NCBI GenBank assembly: GCA_002714815.1
Contig: PAYI01000017.1
Coordinates: 47,744 to 54,690, forward strand
Source of the DNA: Flavobacteriaceae bacterium
GTDB taxonomy: Bacteria; Bacteroidota; Bacteroidia; Flavobacteriales; Flavobacteriaceae
Length of the DNA stretch: 6,947 bases
Reading direction: 5' to 3'
Part shown: positions 1-5,387 of the stretch, piece after piece
Position numbering within the stretch: position 1 is the stretch's first letter
How the letters are laid out: the number at the start of each line of letters is the position of its first letter
Made by a program: the position numbers and the translations under genes
Notes under the pieces: model-generated
The model's database searches: none
The model's input: the letters and a program-made list of their open reading frames with translations, nothing else
Told to the model about the DNA's origin: nothing

Positions 1-1
1 A

Positions 2-286
2 AAGGAGTTTCTATTCTACAGTAGACCAAAGGGAGTTTACTCAGGAAAGGATACAGAAAGATTATTATTGGATTTTTATTTAGTGAATACCAATTTATCT
101 CCAAATGGAAATAAAGTTAGAGCAACAATACAAAATTCAGAATTTATAATTGATGAGTGGGCCCCTTTTTACATTGAGGGACTTCCAAAAGGAGAAATAT
201 CAATAAAGCTTGAACTTTTAAATTCAAATGGAGATCTAATTGATTCACCATTTAATCCTTCAATTAGAAATATTACTCTTAAATAG
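2..286 (+). CDS. C-terminal fragment of a phosphopeptide-binding-like lipoprotein (5' end outside window)
   Basis: The reading frame is open from base 2 to a TAG stop at 284-286, giving the last 94 residues of a protein that begins before the window. The in-frame TTG at 68 is not a credible start, because coding-like sequence (FYSRPKGVYSGKDTERLL) runs straight through it. The fragment holds FYSRPKG near the left edge, LDFYLVN, a WAPFYIEGLPKGE stretch and a final PFNPSIRNITLK. From memory this matches the C-terminal half of small flavobacterial lipoproteins often labelled phosphopeptide-binding, which end in a beta-rich, Ig-like domain. The lipoprotein signal would be in the missing part, so location and function are inferred only from that resemblance. 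No enzyme motif is visible. It is followed by a 65-base gap before the next same-strand gene. Confidence 0.6.
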   Translation, partial: KEFLFYSRPKGVYSGKDTERLLLDFYLVNTNLSPNGNKVRATIQNSEFIIDEWAPFYIEGLPKGEISIKLELLNSNGDLIDSPFNPSIRNITLK

Positions 287-299
287 TAAATGTTATTTA

Positions 300-320
300 G
301 TTTTTACTTTGAGTAAAAGC
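300..320 (+). terminator. Weak stem-loop after the lipoprotein gene
   Basis: Bases 302-307 (TTTTAC) pair with 313-318 (GTAAAA) around the five-base loop TTTGA. A T-G wobble (301/319) and a G-C pair (300/320) extend the stem to 8 pairs. It begins 14 bases after the stop at 286. The stem is A+T-rich and no clean T-run follows, so it is at best a weak terminator. It also lies directly against the candidate promoter box of the next gene. Confidence 0.22.
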
Positions 321-321
321 G

Positions 322-329
322 TAATTTCA
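322..329 (+). promoter_or_regulatory. Candidate Bacteroidota -7 box for the DUF3089 gene
   Basis: TAATTTCA at 322-329 resembles the Bacteroidota -7 consensus TAnnTTTG, with mismatches at the last two positions. It ends 22 bases before the TTG start at 352. The same TAATTTC core preceded by G occurs at exactly the same distance in front of the oxidoreductase gene (1925-1932), which adds some support. I see no good -33 TTTG at the expected distance. Confidence 0.3.
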
Positions 330-351
330 TTCTTTATATTTAAATAAAAAA

Positions 352-1359
352 TTGAAGAAAACTGTCTTATTGTTTTTATGGATTTTATTTTTGTCCTGTA
401 AAAGCATATATAAAACTTCAGAATTTAGTCTAGATGAAGTTCCTCCAGAACCCGATTATTCTAATGAGACTAGCTGGGCAGTACTTCCATATAAATGGAA
501 TACTACCTTAACAGAAATAGTTGGTCAATCAAAGATAAAAGATGCCGATGTTTTTTTCATTTATCCAACTCTTTTTGTAGACAAAAATAACAGTGGTTGG
601 AACGCAGATATTTATAATCCTTCAACAAGAAAGATGGTCATTGAAAAAGCCGTTGCTTATCAAGCTTCTGCTTGGGTTAAAGCTGCAAATCTATATGTAC
701 CATATTATAGGCAAGCCCACTATCGAATATTTTTAGAACAATATGGAAATGAAGGAAAAGAAGCAGGAGTTTTAGCTTACCAAGATGTAAAAAATGCATT
801 TATTTATTTTTTAGAAAACTATAACAAGTCTAAACCCATAATCATAGCCTCACACAGCCAGGGTTCAATACATGCAAAAAATCTATTGAAGGAATTCTTC
901 GATGGGAAACCTTTACAGAAAAAGCTTATCGCTGCTTATTTGATAGGAGCACGTATTATGGAAAATGATTTTAAAAATATTCCGGTTATGAATAAACCAG
1001 ATAAGGTTGGTGGTTTTGTAAGTTGGAATACCTACAAAAAAAATCACTTACCTAAACAATATGATTATTGGTATAAAGGAGGAATAGTTACTAATCCAAT
1101 TACATGGGATGATAGTTCCTCAACTCAAAACTATTTAAATTTAGGTGTGCTTGGATATGATAAAAAAATCTATCCTAAAAGTCTTGATGTTCAGATAATA
1201 AATGGAATTTTGTGGTCAACACTCCCAAAAATTAAAAAGCGCTTTTTTCTATCATTTATTAAAAACTACCATTTTGCTGACATAAATCTTTTTTGGAAAG
1301 ATATTGAAGAAAATGCAGTTTTAAGAACCCAAGAATGGATTAAACTTAATAAGAAATAA
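352..1359 (+). CDS. DUF3089 alpha/beta-hydrolase-like lipoprotein
   Basis: This 335-residue protein looks like a DUF3089 family member, a poorly characterised group with an alpha/beta-hydrolase fold. The N-terminus is a lipoprotein signal: MKK, a hydrophobic run, then FLSC with the candidate lipidated Cys at residue 16, so it is probably anchored in a membrane facing the periplasm. Family-like stretches include ADVFFIYPTLFV (about 65-76), a nucleophile elbow SHSQGS with candidate catalytic Ser169, and near the C-terminus YHFADINLFW, where His307 is the likely catalytic histidine. A lipase- or esterase-like activity is inferred from the fold; no substrate can be named. The start is TTG: no in-frame ATG gives an intact signal sequence, and TTG yields the MKK-hydrophobic-Cys layout. 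Its TAA stop overlaps the next ATG (TAATG), which suggests translational coupling to the flavin protein. Confidence 0.85.
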   Translation: MKKTVLLFLWILFLSCKSIYKTSEFSLDEVPPEPDYSNETSWAVLPYKWNTTLTEIVGQSKIKDADVFFIYPTLFVDKNNSGWNADIYNPSTRKMVIEKAVAYQASAWVKAANLYVPYYRQAHYRIFLEQYGNEGKEAGVLAYQDVKNAFIYFLENYNKSKPIIIASHSQGSIHAKNLLKEFFDGKPLQKKLIAAYLIGARIMENDFKNIPVMNKPDKVGGFVSWNTYKKNHLPKQYDYWYKGGIVTNPITWDDSSSTQNYLNLGVLGYDKKIYPKSLDVQIINGILWSTLPKIKKRFFLSFIKNYHFADINLFWKDIEENAVLRTQEWIKLNKK

Positions 1360-1895
1360 TGTTATCTCAAATTTTAGATGATTGTAAAAATCAGCTTAGT
1401 ATAGCAGTAAAAAACAAAAAACACCCTTTTCGTTTATTTACCTTGTCAACTCAAAAAAAAGATCGAGGATCTCAGATGCGAACAGTTGTAATTAGAGATT
1501 TTAATCAAGATAATTTACATTTTACTATATACACTGATGCTCGTTCAAATAAAGTAGAACAATTGAATCTATATAATCAGGCACAATTCTTATTTTATGA
1601 TTCAACACGTTTAGTACAACTTATTTTTGAGACTGAATTGATTTCAATTGAGGAAGACAATTATATTTATGAATCCCTCCCAGAAAGAATGAAAAAAGAC
1701 TATACCAGTATTAAACCACCAGGCTCTAGGTTAAAAGCTCCAAATGTTGTTAAATATGATTTTTCAAGAGTATACTTTAGAAAGATTACTTTTCAATCTT
1801 TAAGTATGGAGTACCTAAAATTGAAAAGGCCAAATCATTTAAGAGTTCATTTTAGCAAATCAGATCAATGGAAAGGATGTTTTTTAACACCTTGA
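1359..1895 (+). CDS. Pyridoxamine 5'-phosphate oxidase-like FMN-binding protein
   Basis: This 178-residue protein has no signal peptide and should be cytosolic. It has the layout of the split-barrel flavin fold related to pyridoxamine-phosphate oxidase, of the subgroup related to cyanobacterial Alr4036. Visible signatures are QMRTVVIRDF (39-48), YTDARSNKVEQL (58-69), where Arg, Ser and Lys commonly contact the FMN phosphate, a FLFYDSTRLVQL strand (77-88), and a C-terminal HLRVHFS...W...L-P segment (160-178). True PdxH enzymes are usually somewhat longer (about 190-215 residues) and have a characteristic PLP-binding C-terminus, so I do not call this pdxH. A general flavin-dependent oxidoreductase or flavin-binding role is safer. 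The ATG overlaps the preceding stop by one base, so it is probably translated from the same message as the DUF3089 gene. A 59-base gap follows. Confidence 0.82.
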   Translation: MLSQILDDCKNQLSIAVKNKKHPFRLFTLSTQKKDRGSQMRTVVIRDFNQDNLHFTIYTDARSNKVEQLNLYNQAQFLFYDSTRLVQLIFETELISIEEDNYIYESLPERMKKDYTSIKPPGSRLKAPNVVKYDFSRVYFRKITFQSLSMEYLKLKRPNHLRVHFSKSDQWKGCFLTP

Positions 1896-1900
1896 AATCT

Positions 1901-1923
1901 AATTATGATTATTATAATTTTTT
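1901..1923 (+). terminator. Weak A+T hairpin followed by a T-run
   Basis: AATTAT at 1901-1906 can pair with ATAATT at 1914-1919 around a seven-base loop. A run of six T spans 1918-1923, partly within the stem. It begins six bases after the stop of the flavin-protein gene, where a terminator would be expected. The stem is short and has no G-C pairs, so it is thermodynamically weak. In DNA this A+T-rich it could be chance. Confidence 0.18.
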
Positions 1924-1924
1924 G

Positions 1925-1932
1925 TAATTTCG
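1925..1932 (+). promoter_or_regulatory. Candidate Bacteroidota -7 box for the oxidoreductase gene
   Basis: TAATTTCG differs from the Bacteroidota -7 consensus TAnnTTTG at one position. It ends 22 bases before the ATG at 1955, the same spacing as the related box in front of the DUF3089 gene. A convincing -33 element about 19-21 bases upstream is not visible. If real, it would start a transcript covering the three sugar-enzyme genes. Confidence 0.35.
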
Positions 1933-1954
1933 TTTTGAATTTAATTTAAAAAAA

Positions 1955-3415
1955 ATGCCCAAAAAGAAATCAGATATAGATCTTATTAAAAGAAGAAATT
2001 TTATTAAAAAAGGAATAGCTGCTACTCCAATTTTTATTGTACCTCGTCATGTTTTAGGAGGAGTTGGCTATACAGCACCTAGTGACCAACTTGCATTGGC
2101 AGCTATAGGTGCTGGCGGACAAGGAGAAGGCGATATAACTAATGCATCTGTAGGAGGTCGAGAAAGAGTAGTAGCCCTTTGTGATGTTGATTTTTCTGGA
2201 AGAGCTTCAGAAACAGTTAAAAAATTTCCAGACGCAAACCGCTACAGCAATTTTAAAAAAATGCTGGATAAACAAAAAGACATAGACGCTGTAACAATTG
2301 CAACCCCTGATCATAATCATGCTGTTGCAGCCTCTTACTCAATGCAAAGGGGAATTCATGTATATGTAGAAAAGCCACTAACACACAATGTTTATGAGGC
2401 TAGGCATTTGACCAAAATGGCTAGGTCAAATAAAATTGTCAGTCAAATGGGAAATCAAGGCGCATCCAATCCAGATCAATTACAAATTCAGAAATGGATC
2501 GACGATAAGGTTATTGGTACAATTTCTGAAATTAATGTATGGACAAATAGACCGATATGGCCATCAGGTATAAATAAACCAAAAGCTAATGCTTCACTTA
2601 AGCCAAAAGGTTTGAATTGGGATCTTTGGTTAGGTCCTGCTAAACAAACTGAATATATCCCAAATATGCACCCCTTTAATTGGAGAGGATGGTGGGATTA
2701 TGGAACAGGTGCTCTGGGAGATATGGGTTGTCATTTAATGGACGTCCCATTTAAAGCTTTAAATTTGAAATATCCAACATCTGTGGAGTGTAGTATTGGT
2801 AAAATTCATACCAAAATGTGGACACAAGATTACTCTCCAGATGGTTGCCCACCTTCAGCATCTATTGCATTTGATTTTGATGCTACTTCAAAGAATAACA
2901 GTAAGATTAAATTTACTTGGATGGATGGAGGAATAAAACCATTTCATCCTGAATTATTACCTCCTGATGTTACCATTGATGATGGAGGCGTATTTATGAT
3001 AGGTGAAAAAGGTGTAATTTCATGTAATGATTATGGTTTTAATCCAAAACTTTACCTTAAAGGGGAAAATGTTATTCTAGGAAGAAAAGTTAATATAAAT
3101 GAGCCTAGTTTCGGACATCATAGAAAATGGGTAGATGCATGCAAAGCTGGTTTTAACAGTTTAGAACATAAAGCTTTAACTTCTTCGTTTGATTTTTCTG
3201 GACCACTTACCGAAACTGTTTTAATGGGTAATATCGCAATAAGAAGTTATATGTTAGAAGGAAAGTCTCAGAACAAAGCTGAAGGTTATGGGACTCCGAA
3301 CTACATTGGAAGAAAAAAATTATTATGGGATGGTGATTCGATGAAAATCACAAACCTTGAGGAGGCAAATCAATATGTGGCAAGAGTCTATAGGAAAGGT
3401 TGGGAACTTAATTAA
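1955..3415 (+). CDS. Gfo/Idh/MocA family oxidoreductase with twin-arginine leader
   Basis: This 486-residue predicted NAD(P)-dependent sugar oxidoreductase begins with a Tat-type leader: RRNFIKK (13-19), a hydrophobic stretch, then VPRHVLGG, a segment I recall as typical of exported Bacteroidota members. The Rossmann domain shows AAIGAGGQG (49-57), an acidic residue after the second strand (CDVD, 76-79), TPDHNHA (117-123) and the family's EKP motif (139-141). The catalytic region has NWRGWWDYGTGALGDMGCHLMD (242-263), with His260 in the place expected for the catalytic histidine. The C-terminal region matches the bacterial-type Gfo/Idh/MocA extension: FGHHRKWVDACKAG (386-399), GPLTETVLMGNIAIR (416-430), LLWD (456-459) and RKGWEL (480-485). 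Length is normal for the exported group. Some relatives (GH109) are NAD-dependent glycosidases, so a glycosidase role cannot be excluded. GalE starts 10 bases downstream, pointing to one operon. The substrate is unknown. Confidence 0.9.
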   Translation: MPKKKSDIDLIKRRNFIKKGIAATPIFIVPRHVLGGVGYTAPSDQLALAAIGAGGQGEGDITNASVGGRERVVALCDVDFSGRASETVKKFPDANRYSNFKKMLDKQKDIDAVTIATPDHNHAVAASYSMQRGIHVYVEKPLTHNVYEARHLTKMARSNKIVSQMGNQGASNPDQLQIQKWIDDKVIGTISEINVWTNRPIWPSGINKPKANASLKPKGLNWDLWLGPAKQTEYIPNMHPFNWRGWWDYGTGALGDMGCHLMDVPFKALNLKYPTSVECSIGKIHTKMWTQDYSPDGCPPSASIAFDFDATSKNNSKIKFTWMDGGIKPFHPELLPPDVTIDDGGVFMIGEKGVISCNDYGFNPKLYLKGENVILGRKVNINEPSFGHHRKWVDACKAGFNSLEHKALTSSFDFSGPLTETVLMGNIAIRSYMLEGKSQNKAEGYGTPNYIGRKKLLWDGDSMKITNLEEANQYVARVYRKGWELN

Positions 3416-3425
3416 ATAGAATCTG

Positions 3426-4433
3426 TTGAAAATACTTGTAACGGGTGGTTTAGGATATATTGGTTCACATGTTACAACATTACTTCTCGAAAAAAGTGTT
3501 GATGTAATTTCTGTTGATAATCTTGAAAATTCCCGAATTGAAGTTCTTGACGGAATAAAAGAAATTACAGGGAAACAACCTATTTTTAAGCAGCTAGATA
3601 TAAGGGACGAAAATGCATTAAAGAATCTTTTTAAAGATCATACTGACATAGATGGGGTAATTCATTTTGCAGCTTATAAAGCTGTAGGAGAAAGTGTTAA
3701 ACAGCCTCTGAGATACTATCATAATAATATTGTGGGGCTTCTCAACCTTCTTAACTCAATTGCTAAAATAGGAATTCCTTTAATCTTTAGCTCTTCTTGT
3801 ACTGTTTATGGCCAAGCCGATAAGCTTCCGATAAAGGAAAGCGCATCTATACTACCAGCTGCTTCTCCCTATGGATATTCAAAACAGGTTGGAGAACAGT
3901 TTGTAAAAGACACTTGTAAAGCTCATAAAAATTTTAATGCAATTTTACTGCGCTATTTTAATCCGATAGGAGCTCACCCTAGTGTCAAAATCGGTGAACA
4001 ACCTCAGGGAGTTCCTCAAAACCTAGTTCCTTTTTTGACTCAAACAGCGATTGGAAAACATCCTGTTTTAAAAATTTTTGGATCCGATTATGACACTCCT
4101 GATGGAACTTGTATTCGTGATTATATCCATGTTATGGATTTGGCAGAGGCACACATTAACAGTTTAGAGTATTTAATTTCATCTAAAAATACCTCTAAAT
4201 GTGAAACCTTTAACGTTGGAACTGGGAAAGGAGTTAGTGTTTTAGAAGTCATTCAAACCTTTGAAAAAGTGTCAGGAAAAAAAGTTCCTTATCAGTTTAC
4301 GGAACCAAGAGATGGAGATACAGTTGCTGCCTTTGCAGATGTTGAAATGATCGAACAAAAGATTGGTTGGAAAGCAAAATATACTCTTGAAGAAGCCTTA
4401 AAAAATGCATGGGATTGGGAAAAAAATCATTAA
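3426..4433 (+). CDS. galE: UDP-glucose 4-epimerase
   Basis: This 335-residue cytosolic short-chain-dehydrogenase-type enzyme interconverts UDP-glucose and UDP-galactose using bound NAD. Visible features are the N-terminal GGLGYIG nucleotide-binding loop (7-13), Asp31 at the end of the second strand (VISVDNL), HFAAYKAVGES (80-90), FSSSCTVYG (121-129) with Ser124, and SPYGYSK with Tyr149 and Lys153. These three catalytic residues fall at the same numbers as in E. coli GalE. Further family marks are RYFNPIGAHP (176-185), RDYIHVMDLAEAH (231-243) and FNVGTGKGVSVLEV (262-275). At the substrate-gate position (Tyr299 in E. coli, Cys307 in human GALE) I place Ala302, so N-acetylated UDP-sugars may also be accepted. 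The start is TTG, 10 bases after the preceding stop; it gives the standard MKILVTGG N-terminus and there is no nearby ATG. It probably shares a transcript with its neighbours. Confidence 0.95.
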   Translation: MKILVTGGLGYIGSHVTTLLLEKSVDVISVDNLENSRIEVLDGIKEITGKQPIFKQLDIRDENALKNLFKDHTDIDGVIHFAAYKAVGESVKQPLRYYHNNIVGLLNLLNSIAKIGIPLIFSSSCTVYGQADKLPIKESASILPAASPYGYSKQVGEQFVKDTCKAHKNFNAILLRYFNPIGAHPSVKIGEQPQGVPQNLVPFLTQTAIGKHPVLKIFGSDYDTPDGTCIRDYIHVMDLAEAHINSLEYLISSKNTSKCETFNVGTGKGVSVLEVIQTFEKVSGKKVPYQFTEPRDGDTVAAFADVEMIEQKIGWKAKYTLEEALKNAWDWEKNH

Positions 4434-4475
4434 TTTGTTTAAGAAAGTTTTATATAAACTAACCTAAAGTCCAAA

Positions 4476-5381
4476 ATGAGCAAGAATAGACAAAATATAA
4501 ATAGACGTGATGCTATAAAAACACTAACACTAGGATCTTCAGCTATGGCGATTTCTAAACTAAACTCAATGACAACTAAAAATAAAATTAAACCATTAAA
4601 AGGTAATATAAAACAATCTGTATGTCGATGGTGTTATGGAAAAATGCCCTTCGAAGATTTAGCGAAAGAAGCAAAAAAAATAGGATTAGTCGGTATAGAT
4701 CTTATTGGAGCAGAAGGTTGGGATGTTTTAAAAAAACACGATCTTATATCCACAATGTGTTATGGTGATCTCGAGGGAAAATCAACTCGTAGCTTGACAA
4801 ACGGATGGTGCGATGAGCGATTTCATAATGATTTAATCCAAAATTACACTCGTCATATTAAATTAGTAGCAGGCGCAGGATGGAAGAATTTAATATGCTT
4901 TAGTGGTAACAGAAGAGGTATGAGTGATGAAAAAGGACTTGAAAATTGTATAAAAGGATTAAGTCAAATTATTCCTATTGCTGAAGATTATGGGGTTATC
5001 TTACAAATGGAACTTCTAAATTCTAAAGTTGATCACGCTGATTATATGTGTGATAATTCTAATTGGGGTGTTACACTTTGCAAAGCCTTAGACTCAGATC
5101 ATTTTAAATTACTTTATGACATCTATCACATGCAAATAATGGAAGGTGATATTATTCATACGATTAGAGATAATTATAAATACTATGGACACTTCCATAC
5201 CGCTGGTGTACCAGGACGAAATGAATTAGACGAAAAACAAGAATTGTTTTATCCTCCTATCATGAAAGCAATAATGGAGACAGGTTTTAATGGGTATGTT
5301 GCACAAGAGTTCATACCAAGGGATAAAACAAATTATGGAATGGACTCACTATCAAAGGCTGTAAAACTTTGTGATGTTTAG
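4476..5381 (+). CDS. TIM-barrel hydroxypyruvate-isomerase/sugar-epimerase-like protein with twin-arginine-like leader
   Basis: This 301-residue protein belongs to the xylose-isomerase-like TIM-barrel group and is closest in style to hydroxypyruvate isomerase (Hyi) relatives. Likely metal ligands are Glu179 (LQMEL), Asp215 (LLYDIYHMQ), His241 (GHFHTAGVPGR) and Glu278 (AQEFI). The DIYHMQ and AGVPGR segments are Hyi hallmarks. The position of His241 is Gln in classical Hyi as I recall, and His in the wider epimerase group, so the reaction may be isomerisation, epimerisation or lyase-type cleavage of an oxidised sugar. The N-terminus has NRRDAIKTLTLGSSAMA (9-25), a twin-arginine-like leader with only a modest hydrophobic core, so export is plausible but not certain. 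It has nine cysteines, including CRWC (50-53), which is unusual for an exported protein. It lies 42 bases after GalE and likely works with the oxidoreductase upstream. The A-rich AAAATG start has no Shine-Dalgarno sequence. Confidence 0.82.
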   Translation: MSKNRQNINRRDAIKTLTLGSSAMAISKLNSMTTKNKIKPLKGNIKQSVCRWCYGKMPFEDLAKEAKKIGLVGIDLIGAEGWDVLKKHDLISTMCYGDLEGKSTRSLTNGWCDERFHNDLIQNYTRHIKLVAGAGWKNLICFSGNRRGMSDEKGLENCIKGLSQIIPIAEDYGVILQMELLNSKVDHADYMCDNSNWGVTLCKALDSDHFKLLYDIYHMQIMEGDIIHTIRDNYKYYGHFHTAGVPGRNELDEKQELFYPPIMKAIMETGFNGYVAQEFIPRDKTNYGMDSLSKAVKLCDV

Positions 5382-5387
5382 ACAAAT

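Noticed and set aside
1359..1895. Calling the flavin-fold gene pdxH (pyridoxamine 5'-phosphate oxidase).
   Set aside because: Length and C-terminus fit the broader FMN-binding subgroup rather than true PdxH, and no vitamin B6 genes are nearby.
1955..3415. Naming the oxidoreductase a GH109 alpha-N-acetylgalactosaminidase because of the Tat leader and NAD-binding fold.
   Set aside because: The C-terminal region matches the general bacterial Gfo/Idh/MocA extension, and no GH109-specific motif could be confirmed by eye.
4431..4438. TAATTTGT overlapping the galE stop, considered as a -7 promoter box for the TIM-barrel gene.
   Set aside because: It has an imperfect consensus match, includes the stop codon itself, lies 37 bases from the start and has no -33 partner. 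Co-transcription with galE explains the gene better.
4446..4460. Near-palindrome AGTTT-TATAT-AAACT between galE and the TIM-barrel gene, considered as operator or terminator.
   Set aside because: Only a 5-bp A+T-rich stem with no T-run after it, a single copy, and easily expected by chance in this composition.
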